A stretch of 35,288 nt of DNA from Betaproteobacteria bacterium (GTDB lineage Bacteria > Pseudomonadota > Gammaproteobacteria > Burkholderiales > JACQAP01), in assembly GCA_025351455.1 (NCBI GenBank), contig JANXVW010000193.1, positions 1 through 35,288 on the forward strand, in the 5' to 3' direction. Numbering within the stretch: the stretch's first letter is position 1; every line of letters begins with the position of its first letter. A model generated the notes under the pieces. It worked only from the letters and a program-made list of their open reading frames with translations, ran no database searches and had not been told where the DNA came from. A program made the position numbers and the translations under genes. Positions 8,723 to 19,156 of the stretch are shown here, piece after piece.

Positions 8723-10341
8723 GCTGACACTCCTCTGCAGACCAGACTGAACTGGGCACCGACCGGCCGCTCCACATAGTCGAGCGTAGCCGCGTTTGCC
8801 TCGCAGATCTCGCGAGCGATATAAAGGCCGAGCCCCGTGCCGCTGGATGCTGTGGTGAAAAACGGTTCGAACAGATGCGCGCGCAACGACTCGGCGATGC
8901 CCATGCCGTCGTCGATGACGTTTAATTCTACCGTACCCTGCCGCGGACCCGGGCGCACACTTACGACGATACTGCCCGGATTTTTCTGGCAATAGCGCAA
9001 GGCATTGCGGCACAGGTTCCACATGATCTGGTTCAGGTGGCTGCGGTCGAAGGAGATGGTAGCCTCGATTTCCTCCTCCACGCGAATAGTATCGTTCGCC
9101 ACTTTTTCGATTTCGCAGAATTCCGCAGCAAAGGTTGCCAGGTACTCGCCCAAGCCGAAGTGCTCTCGCACCGCGCGATCGCGACGGTTCAACTTAAGCA
9201 CGTCCTGGACCATGCGGTCGAGCCGCTGCGTATTGTCGTGGATGATCTGCAGCATCCGCGCGTGCGACGGACTGCGCAAAGCGGAGTCCTCGAGCAGCAA
9301 CTCGGTGGCGTGGTTGATCGCCGACAGCGGATTCCTGATTTCGTGGGCAATGTTGGCGGTGAGCCGCCCCAGCGACGCGAGTTTGAGTTGCTGGGCCTGC
9401 TGCTGGACACGCGTCAGGTCTTCCAGAAAAATCACGACACCGACATTGCGGCTGATGCCCGCCTGGACGAAGCGCGCCGCCGTCGGCTTATGCGTCTGCA
9501 CCGTGCGCAGCGGGTCCAATCCGGAACTGCCGGGATCACGCCGCCATTGTCCCAGGCGCGCGGCCAGCGTCGGCGCATAGTCCTGCAGGAGGATTTCCCG
9601 ATGCGTGCGGCGCAGCGGACCGAGGATGGACTCCGCCTGGCTGTTGATCTGGCGTATCACCCCGCGTTCGTCGACCACGAGAACGCCGTCCTGCATGTCC
9701 TGGATCACCAGCTGATTCACTTGCGCAAGGTTGGCGAGATCGACTTCGCGCTGCGCCACGATCGCCTCGATTGCGACGGCGCGCTTGGCGAGCGAGTGCG
9801 CCAGCCAGCCGGTGGCAAAAAACCCGATGCTCAGCAGTCCTGCCTGGGCGTACTGCGCGGTGGAGCCTGAGAGGAACACCACCTGATACGTCTGTTCGCC
9901 GAGCACGGCAATCGTGGCCAGCGCGGCAAAGAACAGCGTGAGCCTGCCGCGGCTGATCAACCCCACTGCAGCCAGCGAAACCACCAGGAGCAGGCCCAGG
10001 CCGCTGCCGATGCCGCCGCTGGCGTGCATCAGCACAGTCAGAAAGAAGATGTCCGCGCAGATCTGTACGGTGAGTTGTACGGTGAAGTAAGGTTTGCGCG
10101 GCAGCACGGCGGCAAACGCCAGCAGGCTGAAAAGGACGTAGCCGGCATCCACATATAAATAGACCTGCCGGCTGTTGGAGCCGAACGGGATGTTGTCGCC
10201 CAAGGTTACGGCGGCAACGAACAGCACCACGGCCGTGGCAAGGCGATAGGCGTTGAAGTAAAACAGCGAGCGCCAGAAGGCATCCCCGTACTGCCGGCGT
10301 TCGACCGAGAATCCCTGGAGCGGAAATGGAGTACTGCTCAT
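8719..10341 (-). CDS. pilS: Sensor histidine kinase, PilS type
   Basis: N-terminal TM segments, PAS, H-box NIAHEIRNPLSAINHATELL, HATPase GTGLGLYIAREI. Confidence 0.85.
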   Translation of the reverse strand: MSSTPFPLQGFSVERRQYGDAFWRSLFYFNAYRLATAVVLFVAAVTLGDNIPFGSNSRQVYLYVDAGYVLFSLLAFAAVLPRKPYFTVQLTVQICADIFFLTVLMHASGGIGSGLGLLLVVSLAAVGLISRGRLTLFFAALATIAVLGEQTYQVVFLSGSTAQYAQAGLLSIGFFATGWLAHSLAKRAVAIEAIVAQREVDLANLAQVNQLVIQDMQDGVLVVDERGVIRQINSQAESILGPLRRTHREILLQDYAPTLAARLGQWRRDPGSSGLDPLRTVQTHKPTAARFVQAGISRNVGVVIFLEDLTRVQQQAQQLKLASLGRLTANIAHEIRNPLSAINHATELLLEDSALRSPSHARMLQIIHDNTQRLDRMVQDVLKLNRRDRAVREHFGLGEYLATFAAEFCEIEKVANDTIRVEEEIEATISFDRSHLNQIMWNLCRNALRYCQKNPGSIVVSVRPGPRQGTVELNVIDDGMGIAESLRAHLFEPFFTTASSGTGLGLYIAREICEANAATLDYVERPVGAQFSLVCRGVSA

Positions 10342-10363
10342 CAGTCCCTGGCGCAGATTGCGG

Positions 10364-10618
10364 CTAACGGCGTTCCCGATCGGCGAGTTGCAGATGCTCT
10401 TTGCTGCAGAAGAAGTCGCCGCGGGAGGTCACTGCTTCGCTCGTCGGCAGGTGCACGCCGCACACGCCGCATCGAACCATGTCTTCGCCATGCGTTGACG
10501 GGGAATCCTGTTTCGGCGAGGAATGCGGCGGCGGCATGCCCGACGACTTCCGCGCCTGGTTGCGCAGGAACAGGTAAAAGACAATGAAGACGGCGATGAC
10601 GAGGAGGAATTTTGCCAT
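10364..10618 (-). CDS. Small PP0621-like protein, N-terminal TM helix plus CxxC zinc-binding motif
   Basis: MAKFLLVIAVFIVFYLFLRNQARK...MVRCGVCGVHLPTSEAVTSRGDFFCSKEH. Confidence 0.75.
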   Translation of the reverse strand: MAKFLLVIAVFIVFYLFLRNQARKSSGMPPPHSSPKQDSPSTHGEDMVRCGVCGVHLPTSEAVTSRGDFFCSKEHLQLADRERR

Positions 10619-10646
10619 GAGAGCCTCGCAGCGCGTAAGGATGGAT

Positions 10647-10723
<77 letters not shown>

Positions 10724-10733
10724 ACGGTGAGTT

Positions 10734-11702
10734 TCAGTAATTGCGGGTCACCGCAAAGGCCGCCAATTCTATCAAACTATCCCTGTATTTTGAATCAGGC
10801 AGTGCGGCGACCGAATCGCGTGCCTCCCGCGCCGACGCCTCCGCCTGTTTGCGCGTGTAATCGAGGGCCCCGGTCTCCTGCATTGTTTTGAGCACGGGCG
10901 CGAAATCGCTCAAACCTCCGTTTACAAGAGCATTGCGGATGATCGCCGCCTGTTCCGGGCTGCCATTGCGCATCGCATGGATGATGGGAAGGGTGGCCTT
11001 GCCTTCGGCCAGGTCATCGCCGAGATTCTTCCCGGTCTGCGCCAGGTCGCCAGAATAATCGAGAATGTCGTCCACCAGCTGAAAAGCCGTACCCAGGTGC
11101 ATGCCGTAGTTCGCCAATGCCTCTTCCTCGCCCGCAGGCACGGCGGCAAGAATGGCGCCAATGCGCCCTGCGGCCTCGAACAGCTTTGCGGTTTTCGAAC
11201 GGATCACGCGCAGGTAGTCGTGCTCGGTCACGTCGGCATTTTGCACGTGCAGGAGCTGCATCACCTCGCCCTCTGCAATGGTGTTGGTGGCATCGGCCAG
11301 GACCTCCATGATGCGCATGTTCTGCACTTCGACCATCATCTGGAAGGCGCGCGAATAGAGGAAATCGCCGACCAACACGGCCGCCGCATTGCCGAACGTG
11401 GAATTGGCTGTTGCGCGCCCGCGCCGCATATGCGAATCGTCCACGACATCGTCGTGCAGGAGCGTGGCGGTATGGATGAACTCGACGACCGCCGCCAGAT
11501 CGTGGTGATGCCGTCCCGAATAGCCGCAGGCTCCAGCCGACAAGATGACCAGCGCGGGCCGCAATCTTTTGCCGCCGCTGCCAATAATGTAGTCGGCTAC
11601 CTGCCGGATCAGAACCACGTCGGATTTGAGTCGATCGCGGATGACGAGGTCAACCTTGTCCATGTCCGCGGCAATCAGGCTTTTGATGATTTCAGGGGTC
11701 AC
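10734..11702 (-). CDS. ispB: Polyprenyl (octaprenyl) diphosphate synthase
   Basis: [15 protein letters not shown] and [12 protein letters not shown] Asp-rich motifs; divergent from rplU. Confidence 0.93.
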   Translation of the reverse strand: MTPEIIKSLIAADMDKVDLVIRDRLKSDVVLIRQVADYIIGSGGKRLRPALVILSAGACGYSGRHHHDLAAVVEFIHTATLLHDDVVDDSHMRRGRATANSTFGNAAAVLVGDFLYSRAFQMMVEVQNMRIMEVLADATNTIAEGEVMQLLHVQNADVTEHDYLRVIRSKTAKLFEAAGRIGAILAAVPAGEEEALANYGMHLGTAFQLVDDILDYSGDLAQTGKNLGDDLAEGKATLPIIHAMRNGSPEQAAIIRNALVNGGLSDFAPVLKTMQETGALDYTRKQAEASAREARDSVAALPDSKYRDSLIELAAFAVTRNY

Positions 11703-11833
11703 AAAGGAACGGGGTGAAAGAGCGTTGCCGCCTGGCAAAGTGCGCGATGGTAGAAACCGCGCCGGTGCAGTGTCAAGGAAATACGCGAAGGGAGAAAGCC
11801 GGCGGGCCACCCGCCCCTGCCCGACACTTTTGC

Positions 11834-11862
11834 TTTACTAAGCCCTTCTTTTTTTGTAGTAT
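11834..11862 (+). promoter_or_regulatory. Putative sigma70 promoter of rplU-rpmA
   Basis: TTTACT - 17 bp - TAGTAT. Confidence 0.45.
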
Positions 11863-11899
11863 GCCCGGCTTTCCTCAAAAGCGTACCGAGGGTCTCATC

Positions 11900-12223
11900 A
11901 TGTATGCGGTCATAAAAACCGGCGGCAAGCAGTATCGCGTCGCCACAGGCGAAAAAATCAAGGTAGAACAGCTACCTGCGGACATTGGCAGCCAGGTTGC
12001 CGTGGATGTTCTGATGGTCGCGGATGGCGACAAGATCTCGATCGGGGCGCCATTGGTAGCCGGGGCAAAGGTCGAAGCCACGGTCGTGTCGCACGGTCGC
12101 CACGACAAGGTCACCATCTTCAAGATGCGCCGGCGCAAGCACTATCAGCGTCATGGCGGACATCGGCAGAACTACACCGAGATTCAAATCGGCGCGATTC
12201 AGATCGGCGCGATCTCGGCATAA
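11900..12223 (+). CDS. rplU: 50S ribosomal protein L21
   Basis: [25 protein letters not shown]...[23 protein letters not shown]. Confidence 0.97.
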   Translation: MYAVIKTGGKQYRVATGEKIKVEQLPADIGSQVAVDVLMVADGDKISIGAPLVAGAKVEATVVSHGRHDKVTIFKMRRRKHYQRHGGHRQNYTEIQIGAIQIGAISA

Positions 12224-12235
12224 GGAACCCAGAAC

Positions 12236-12493
12236 ATGGCACACAAAAAAGCAGGCGGCAGTTCCCGTAACGGCCGCGACTCGCAGTCCAAGCGCCTTGG
12301 CGTGAAGCGGTATGGCGGTGAAGTGATCTCCGCCGGCAGCATCATCATCCGCCAGCGTGGCACCCAGGTTCACCCCGGCGAAAATGTCGGCATCGGCAAG
12401 GATCACACGCTGTTCGCGAAGATCACGGGCACCGTGAACTTCACGACCAAGGGCCCGTTCAAGAAAAAGACCGTCAACGTCGTGCCGGCGTAA
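12236..12493 (+). CDS. rpmA: 50S ribosomal protein L27
   Basis: [28 protein letters not shown]... Confidence 0.98.
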   Translation: MAHKKAGGSSRNGRDSQSKRLGVKRYGGEVISAGSIIIRQRGTQVHPGENVGIGKDHTLFAKITGTVNFTTKGPFKKKTVNVVPA

Positions 12494-12514
12494 GGTTTCC
12501 CGCTTCAAGCCCAG

Positions 12515-12544
12515 AAGCCCTATCGATCCGGTAGGGCTTTTTTG
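12515..12544 (+). terminator. Rho-independent terminator after rpmA
   Basis: AAGCCCTA-tcgatccgg-TAGGGCTT followed by T run. Confidence 0.8.
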
Positions 12545-12581
12545 TTTCCCTGCCTCGGACGCGAGATCAGGAATTCTGTTA

Positions 12582-12722
12582 ACACGAAGGACACGAAGGA
12601 AAACCTGAAGTCGGAACTGGTTCGTTTCACGTCGAGATTGCAGCTATGGCAGCCCTGATCGCCTCGTCGGTTGGTTTTTTCCATCGTGATCCTTGCCTGC
12701 CTTTCCTTCGTGTCCTTCGTGT
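12582..12722. repeat. Intergenic element with 21-bp perfect terminal inverted repeats made of ACACGAAGG units
   Basis: acacgaaggacacgaaggaaa (12582-12602) and its exact inverse (12702-12722) around 99 bp. Confidence 0.85.
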
Positions 12723-12748
12723 CCAATGTGTTCTAGAGTGGTTTAGAT

Positions 12749-13810
12749 ATGAAATTCGTCGACGAATCGAACATCGAAGTCCACGCCGGAAAGGGCGGCG
12801 ACGGCAGCGCGAGCTTCCGGCGCGAGAAGTTCATCCCGCGCGGCGGTCCTGACGGCGGGGACGGCGGACGCGGCGGCAGCATTCTCGCCATCGCCGATCG
12901 CAACATCAATACGCTGGTCGAGTATCGCTATGCCCGCATCCATCGCGCGCGCAACGGCGAAAAAGGCCGCGGGGCAGATTGCTACGGCGCCGCCGCGGAG
13001 GACATCGTCCTGCGATTTCCCGTCGGCACGGTGGTGACCGATATCGAGACGGGCGTCGTTCTGGCGGACCTTTCCACCCACGACCAGACTGCCATCCTCG
13101 CCAAAGGCGGCCAGGGCGGGCTGGGCAACATCCATTTCAAATCGAGCACCAACCGCTCGCCGCGCCAATTCACGCCCGGCACGCTCGGCGAAAGCCGCCG
13201 CCTGAAGCTCGAACTCAAGGTCCTGGCCGATGTCGGCCTGCTCGGGTTGCCGAACGCGGGCAAGTCGACTTATATCCGCTCCGTCTCCGCCGCGCGGCCG
13301 AAGGTTGCCGATTACCCCTTCACCACGCTGCATCCGAATCTCGGCGTGGTGCGCGTGGACGAAAACCGCAGCTTTGTGATTGCCGACATTCCCGGCCTGA
13401 TCGAAGGCGCGTCTGAAGGTGCGGGGCTGGGCCACCAGTTCCTGCGCCATCTGCAACGCACCCGCTTGCTGCTGCACCTGGTCGACGTGGCGCCTTTCGA
13501 CGAGAACGCGGACCCTGCGAACGATGCTCGCGCCATCGTCGAGGAGCTGCGCAAGTATGACGAGTCGCTGTTTCGCAAGCCGCGCTGGCTGGTGCTGAAC
13601 AAGGTCGACCTGATCCCGACCGAGGATCGCGAGGAGAGGATCGGGACTTTCCTGTCGGCGTACACCCGCCTGGTTTGCGAACCGGAGAAAACCTTTATCA
13701 TTTCCGCGCTTACCGGGGAAGGGGGTCGCGAACTCACCTTCGCCATCATGGATCACGTGCAACGCAACGCCCGAACCGAACCCGCCGAGAACGCGGAAGA
13801 TACCGAGTAA
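12749..13810 (+). CDS. obgE: Obg-family GTPase
   Basis: [52 protein letters not shown]. Confidence 0.97.
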   Translation: MKFVDESNIEVHAGKGGDGSASFRREKFIPRGGPDGGDGGRGGSILAIADRNINTLVEYRYARIHRARNGEKGRGADCYGAAAEDIVLRFPVGTVVTDIETGVVLADLSTHDQTAILAKGGQGGLGNIHFKSSTNRSPRQFTPGTLGESRRLKLELKVLADVGLLGLPNAGKSTYIRSVSAARPKVADYPFTTLHPNLGVVRVDENRSFVIADIPGLIEGASEGAGLGHQFLRHLQRTRLLLHLVDVAPFDENADPANDARAIVEELRKYDESLFRKPRWLVLNKVDLIPTEDREERIGTFLSAYTRLVCEPEKTFIISALTGEGGRELTFAIMDHVQRNARTEPAENAEDTE

Positions 13811-13830
13811 CCCGCAAGCGCCGCATAGCC

Positions 13831-14949
13831 ATGAAATCAATCGCCGCAGAAGCGCGACGCCTGGTCGTCAAGGTCGGCAGCAGCCTCGTTACGAACGAGG
13901 GCCAGGGGCTCGACCACGCCGCGCTTGCGCGCTGGGCCGAGCAGATCGCCGAACTCAAACGGCGCAAGAAAGAAGTCGTGCTGGTGTCGAGCGGCGCGGT
14001 CGCCGAGGGCATGCAGCGGCTGGGCTGGAAACGCCGGCCGAACGCGCTGCACGAATTGCAGGCCGCAGCCGCCGTCGGCCAGATGGGCCTTGTCGAGGCC
14101 TACGAATCCTGTTTCCGCAAGCACGACCTGCATACCGCGCAGATCTTGCTGACGCATGAAGACCTGGCGGACCGCAAACGCTACCTCAACGCGCGCTCGA
14201 CCTTGCGAACCCTCCTCGACCTGGGTGTCATCCCGGTGATCAACGAGAACGACACGGTCGCCACCGACGAGATCCGGTTCGGCGACAACGATACGCTGGC
14301 GGCACTCGTGACCAACCTGATCGAAGCCGATGCGCTGGTCATCCTGACCGACCAGCCTGGTCTGTACACCAAGGATCCGCGACGCCATGCGGACGCCGAA
14401 CTCGTCAGGGAAGCCAGAGCCGGCGACGCCAGCCTGGAGAAAATGGCGGGCGGCGTGGGCAGCCACATAGGCAGCGGCGGGATGCTCACCAAAGTACTCG
14501 CGGCCAGGCGCGCGGCTCGCAGCGGCGCCGCCACCATCATCGCTTCAGGTCGCGAAGCCAACGTGCTGGTCCGGCTGGCTTCCGGCGAAGCGATAGGCAC
14601 GCAGCTCAACGCGGAAACATTGACGCTCGCGGCGCGCAAACAATGGATGGCGGACCACCTGCAGGTGCGCGGCAAGCTCAAGCTCGACGATGGGGCCGTG
14701 CGCGCACTCAGGACCGAGGGAAAAAGCCTGCTGCCGATCGGCGTATTCGAAGCGGCGGGAGAATTCGAGCGCGGCGAGGTCGTAAGCTGCCTGGACCCGC
14801 TAGGCCATGAGATCGCGCGCGGACTGGTGAACTACAACTCAATCGAGACGCGCAAGATCCTGAAGTCGCCGAGCCATGAAATCGAGGCCCGCCTGGGCTA
14901 TATCGACGAACCCGAGCTTATTCACCGGGACAATCTGGTTCTCCTCTAG
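13831..14949 (+). CDS. proB: Glutamate 5-kinase (with C-terminal PUA domain)
   Basis: [18 protein letters not shown]...[24 protein letters not shown]...GSGGMLTK. Confidence 0.96.
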   Translation: MKSIAAEARRLVVKVGSSLVTNEGQGLDHAALARWAEQIAELKRRKKEVVLVSSGAVAEGMQRLGWKRRPNALHELQAAAAVGQMGLVEAYESCFRKHDLHTAQILLTHEDLADRKRYLNARSTLRTLLDLGVIPVINENDTVATDEIRFGDNDTLAALVTNLIEADALVILTDQPGLYTKDPRRHADAELVREARAGDASLEKMAGGVGSHIGSGGMLTKVLAARRAARSGAATIIASGREANVLVRLASGEAIGTQLNAETLTLAARKQWMADHLQVRGKLKLDDGAVRALRTEGKSLLPIGVFEAAGEFERGEVVSCLDPLGHEIARGLVNYNSIETRKILKSPSHEIEARLGYIDEPELIHRDNLVLL

Positions 14950-14960
14950 GAGGGCAACCA

Positions 14961-15188
14961 GATTGCAGTGAAGGCTAACGTCTGCGCCAGCCGACGTTAA
15001 GTACCGAAGGTGTGTGCCGGAACTACAACCTTGTGCTGCTTTAGCTGCGCACGATTGCAGTGAAGGCTAACGTCTGCGCCAGCCAACGTTAAGTACCGAA
15101 GGTCTGTGCCGGAACTACAACCTTGCGTTGCTTTAGCTGCGCACGAGTGCAGTGAAGGCTAACTTGCTTCAGCAAGTTACGGTGCACT
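14961..15188 (+). repeat. 92-bp tandem repeat (2 full units plus partial third) directly downstream of proB
   Basis: Units start 14961, 15053, 15145 (period exactly 92): GATTGCAGTGAAGGCTAACGTCTGCGCCAGCCRACGTTAAGTACCGAAGGT... Confidence 0.92.
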
Positions 15189-15779
15189 CTACCGGTTCTT
15201 ATCGGTCACGTTTTCGAGGGGATTCCCCGCAAGATTGGCTATCAGGTCTTTTTCGTTGCGACCGGCAATCGCCTCGATGTCGCAAAAATAGTCCTTGTAT
15301 AAAGCGAAGCGGAAATCCGGACTCACTCTGGCGACGTAGCGCCACTGCACATCCGGCACTTTCGCCCATTCGCTTTTTCCGGTCCCGAACGCATAGATCT
15401 TGTATTCGGAAGTCTTGCAGCGCAGGCCCTCGTAGCTCGTGTTGATTGCACCGGACGGCGATTTGATCACCACACTGTAGCGTATCACCCGGTCGGATCC
15501 GATCGAAATCGAATCTCGATCGATGTAAAAGTGGTTCGCCGAATTGCGCCGCGGCGCGAATTCCAGCAGCGCGGAATCCTGCGGATAGGATGGCAATGCC
15601 ACCTCGATTTCCTTGAAGGCTTTTACCTCCGGCACGCCGCCGATATCGTCCGTCATGCCGCGCTGCGACACTTTTGTCGCCGGGGCAGTCGAGGCGCCGC
15701 AGCCACCCAGCGCAAATGCAATTACTGCCAGCGTAACCAGAAGCCGCAATGCGGCCCGCCAACCATCCGTTACTGTCAT
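15189..15779 (-). CDS. CNP1-like family lipoprotein
   Basis: Signal/lipobox LAVIAFALGGCG; start ATG overlaps the upstream cfa stop (ATGA); CNP1-like body. Confidence 0.7.
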   Translation of the reverse strand: MTVTDGWRAALRLLVTLAVIAFALGGCGASTAPATKVSQRGMTDDIGGVPEVKAFKEIEVALPSYPQDSALLEFAPRRNSANHFYIDRDSISIGSDRVIRYSVVIKSPSGAINTSYEGLRCKTSEYKIYAFGTGKSEWAKVPDVQWRYVARVSPDFRFALYKDYFCDIEAIAGRNEKDLIANLAGNPLENVTDKNR

Positions 15780-16981
15780 TTGTATACGTGCTCCCGCGTC
15801 AGCGGATAAGGCACGGAGCCGTCCGCCAAAGCCTTCGTGCCGAGTATCTGGAAGATCGAGATCCAGCCCCGATCGAAAGCGTGCGCCGAGCCGGCCATGT
15901 AAATGCGCCAGATGCGGTACATCTTCTCGCCCACGATCCGTCGCGCCTCTTCCTGCCGCGCCTCGAGCCTGCTCACCCATTCCCACAGTGTTTTCGCATA
16001 ATGCGGTCGCAGGCACTCGGCATCCCAGGGCTCCAGGCCCTGCGCCGACATCTCGGTGAGTACGCGCGAGATGTGCACCAGTTCGCCGCCCGGAAATACA
16101 TACTCATCGACAAAATCCCCGATGCCGCTGCCCAGCTCCGCATCTTCCAGCGAATTGGTCGTGATGCCGTGGTTCATGACCATGCCGCCCGGCTTGAGCA
16201 GCCGGTATATCTTCCCGAAATACGCCTTGAGATTGCGTTTTCCCACATGTTCGAACATGCCCACGCTGGCAATTTTGTCGAAGGGCTCGTCTTCGACAAC
16301 GTCGCGATAATCCATCAGGTGCACTTCGCAGCGGCCTTCAAGCCCGGATTCCCTGATCCTCTGCGTAGCATAGGCATGTTGCTCGTCGGATAGCGTGATT
16401 CCCAGCGCCTTTACGCCGTAATGCCGGACCGCCCACAGGATCAGGCCGCCCCAGCCGCAGCCGACATCGAGGAGCCTCTCGCCCGGCTTGAGTTCGAGCT
16501 TGCGGCAGATATGGTCGAGCTTGTACTCCTGGGCCGCGTCGAGTGTATCGCTGGGCGTCTTGAAGTAAGCACAGGAGTAAACGCGGTTGCGGTCGAGCCA
16601 AAGGCCATAGAAATCATTGCCGACATCGTAATGGTGCTGGATGTTCTTGCGATCGGCGGGACGGGTGTGCCGCCACCACTTCCAGACCTTCGAGCGATTG
16701 TGGTACGTGGTCGAATCGCCGGAAACCAGCCCTTCGCCGAGGCGAATGGTCTCGCGAATGTCGCCTTCGAGGTCGAGCTGGCCTTCAACATACGCCTTGG
16801 CGATCCCGCCCAGGCTCGGATTGGCGAGCGACATCAGCGCCTGGGGCGACTTGACCGTCAGGCGCAAGTGCTCTTCGGTTCCGGATCGGATGGTATTGCC
16901 GTTCCAAAGGGTCATGCTGATGGGCAGGCCTACGCGCTTCAGGCGGCTCTCGAGCATACCTATCATGCGGGATTCCAGCAT
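15776..16981 (-). CDS. cfa: Cyclopropane-fatty-acyl-phospholipid synthase
   Basis: QHHYDVGNDFYGLWLDRNRVYSCAYF, LLDVGCGWGGLILWA SAM motif. Confidence 0.92.
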   Translation of the reverse strand: MLESRMIGMLESRLKRVGLPISMTLWNGNTIRSGTEEHLRLTVKSPQALMSLANPSLGGIAKAYVEGQLDLEGDIRETIRLGEGLVSGDSTTYHNRSKVWKWWRHTRPADRKNIQHHYDVGNDFYGLWLDRNRVYSCAYFKTPSDTLDAAQEYKLDHICRKLELKPGERLLDVGCGWGGLILWAVRHYGVKALGITLSDEQHAYATQRIRESGLEGRCEVHLMDYRDVVEDEPFDKIASVGMFEHVGKRNLKAYFGKIYRLLKPGGMVMNHGITTNSLEDAELGSGIGDFVDEYVFPGGELVHISRVLTEMSAQGLEPWDAECLRPHYAKTLWEWVSRLEARQEEARRIVGEKMYRIWRIYMAGSAHAFDRGWISIFQILGTKALADGSVPYPLTREHVYK

Positions 16982-17076
16982 CGCGCTCTCCGAGAAATCT
17001 GGTTTACGGAAAACCAACGGCGGCCCGAAGGTCGCCGTTATTGTACTGGTTACACCGCCAGTGCAGAAAACCGCTT

Positions 17077-17664
17077 TTACAAAGCCAGATCTTGCAGGAG
17101 GGAAGCCACGGTGCCCGACCTGGCCTTGTCTATCGTCACGGCATAGTTTGGATGGTCTATCCCCATCGACAGCCCAACTCCCTGCTTCAACGCCTGTTTC
17201 ATCGGCGCGGACAATTCGAAACGCAGGAAATGCACGGCGGAGGTCTTGACGTCGTTTTCCCGGTCAAGGTCCTCGTCGGCGATCGCATAGGCACGCGGCT
17301 GTCCTTCCACTGCGACCCAGACGCGGTCCTCGATGCCGATGAGTTGCGCCAGCGCCACACGCCGTTCGTCGATGTCGGGGTATTCGATCAGCATCGTCGC
17401 CTTCCAGTTGCTGCCGTCCGGAACCAGCGGATTGTACGAATCCAGTTCGTCGCGGATGCCTTCCTCCTCGAAGATGCGTTCCACGCGCAGCATTTCCTGG
17501 ATCTGGTAACGCATGGTGAGTTCGTCCTCGAACACCAGCGTCACATGCCCGCCGAACTGCACGGTTCGATGCTTCTTGTGCGCCAGGACCCGCTGGCGGA
17601 ATTCCTTGCGCGCCTTGGCGTATTGTTCCAGGGACATCAGGCTCTCTGCGGTGATCGCGCCCAT
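17077..17664 (-). CDS. DUF3501 family protein
   Basis: MGAITAESLMSLEQYAKARKEFRQRVLAHKKHRTVQFGGHVTLVFEDELTMRYQIQEMLRVERIFEEEGI. Confidence 0.8.
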   Translation of the reverse strand: MGAITAESLMSLEQYAKARKEFRQRVLAHKKHRTVQFGGHVTLVFEDELTMRYQIQEMLRVERIFEEEGIRDELDSYNPLVPDGSNWKATMLIEYPDIDERRVALAQLIGIEDRVWVAVEGQPRAYAIADEDLDRENDVKTSAVHFLRFELSAPMKQALKQGVGLSMGIDHPNYAVTIDKARSGTVASLLQDLAL

Positions 17665-17702
17665 CTCTTTCCTCTTGTGGTCGTACCCGCCAGCATGCAT
17701 CG

Positions 17703-19046
17703 TCACAGCCCGTAGGCAATGCGAATGAGCGTCAGCGGATGCTGCTTCTCGGATTTGCCCTCGCCGGGGCCGCCCTCTGCGATGCCCTGCCCTATGTGGC
17801 GGCCGGCGATCGCGCAATCGGAACTTATATAGTCGGGCGCCGTGGACGCCATCTGGCGGAAAACCGGCCGGCCGATCTTCATCGAGTCGGCGAAAAATTC
17901 CGTCTTGACGCCCCAGGTACCGTCGTGTCCGGCGCAACGCTCCACCGTGTTGACTTCGGTCTGCGGCACGAGTTCGAACACTTCCCGCGTCTTCTGCCCC
18001 ATGTTCTGCACCCGCAGGTGACAGGGGATGTGATACGACACCTTGCCGAGCGGCGTCTTGAAATCGGTTTTGAGCAATCCGTCCCGCTTTCGCATGATGA
18101 GATATTCGAACGGGTCGAACATCGCTTCCTGCACAGCTTTGACGTCGGCGTCATCGGGGAACATCAGCGGCAGTTCCTGTTTGAACATCAACGTACAGGA
18201 CGGCACGGCGGTAAGAATGGCATAGCCTTCCCGCGCCAGCTTCGCGAGCACGGGAATGTTGGCCTGTTTGAGTTTGGCCACGGCGTCGAGGTCGCCCAGT
18301 TCAAGCTTGGGCATGCCGCAACAGGCCTCTTTCTCGACGACAATAGCCGGCACCTCGTTGTGCTGGAGAATCTTCAACAGGTCGTGGCCGATGCCCGGTT
18401 CGTTGTAGTTCACGTAACAGGTGGAAAATATTGCCACCTTGCCGGGCGCGCTCTTGCCACCTTTCACCGGAAACGACGAATCCGGCCGGGCGGTGCCGCG
18501 AAAATGCTGACTCGTGTATTCCGGCAAAATCCGGTCCTTGTGCACGCCGAGAACGGACTGCATCACCTTGCGTGCGACGGGCGCTTTATTGACCGCATTG
18601 ACCATCTGCACCACCACCGGGATGGACGCCAGCTTGCCGACCGCATCGGTGCTGGTCAGCAGCTTGTCGCGGAATCTGGTCCCGCCTTTTTTGAATTTGA
18701 CCGCCTTGGCACGCAGCATCAGATGCGGGAAATCGATATTCCAGCGATGCGGCGGCACGTACGGACACTTGGACATGTAGCACATGTCACACAAATAGCA
18801 TTTGTCGACGACCTTGCCGAAATCATGTTTGTCGACCCCATCGAGTTCACCGGTCTTGCCTTCGTCGATCAGGTCGAACAAGGTCGGAAACGCCGTGCAA
18901 AGATTCACGCAACGGCGGCAGCCATGACAGATGTCGAAGACCCGATGCATTTCGGCATGCACCTTGTCCTCGTCATAGAAGTCGGCGGACTGCCAGGCGA
19001 TTGGATGTCGTGTCGGCGCTTCGAGCGAGCCTTCGCTTACGGTCAT
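17703..19046 (-). CDS. GlpC/HdrD-like Fe-S oxidoreductase
   Basis: CHGCRRCVNLC and CYLCDMCYMSKCP cluster motifs, cysteine-rich CCG-type motifs (EACCGMP). Confidence 0.82.
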   Translation of the reverse strand: MTVSEGSLEAPTRHPIAWQSADFYDEDKVHAEMHRVFDICHGCRRCVNLCTAFPTLFDLIDEGKTGELDGVDKHDFGKVVDKCYLCDMCYMSKCPYVPPHRWNIDFPHLMLRAKAVKFKKGGTRFRDKLLTSTDAVGKLASIPVVVQMVNAVNKAPVARKVMQSVLGVHKDRILPEYTSQHFRGTARPDSSFPVKGGKSAPGKVAIFSTCYVNYNEPGIGHDLLKILQHNEVPAIVVEKEACCGMPKLELGDLDAVAKLKQANIPVLAKLAREGYAILTAVPSCTLMFKQELPLMFPDDADVKAVQEAMFDPFEYLIMRKRDGLLKTDFKTPLGKVSYHIPCHLRVQNMGQKTREVFELVPQTEVNTVERCAGHDGTWGVKTEFFADSMKIGRPVFRQMASTAPDYISSDCAIAGRHIGQGIAEGGPGEGKSEKQHPLTLIRIAYGL

Positions 19047-19052
19047 ATATGC

Positions 19053-19147
19053 GTGAGGGGTGAGGCGTGAGGGGTGAGGGGTGTTCAACGCACAGGGGGA
19101 TAAGGCATGTCGGCCTTTTCGCCTCACGCCTCTCTCCTTACACCTTA
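19053..19147. repeat. Intergenic element with inverted arms of degenerate heptamers (GTGAGGG)n
   Basis: Left 19053-19080 (gtgaggg gtgaggc gtgaggg gtgaggg), right 19120-19147 (cgcctca cgcctct ctcctta cacctta). Confidence 0.75.
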
Positions 19148-19156
19148 CCGAAGAAC

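Noticed and set aside
7205-8779. 524-aa plus-strand ORF
   Set aside because: Shadow of pilR with no recognisable motifs; same reasoning applies to 17739..19070, 21748..23379, 23590..24534 and 27712..28581.
14961-15188. CRISPR-like array
   Set aside because: 92-bp units are contiguous tandem repeats without unique spacers and no cas genes are present.
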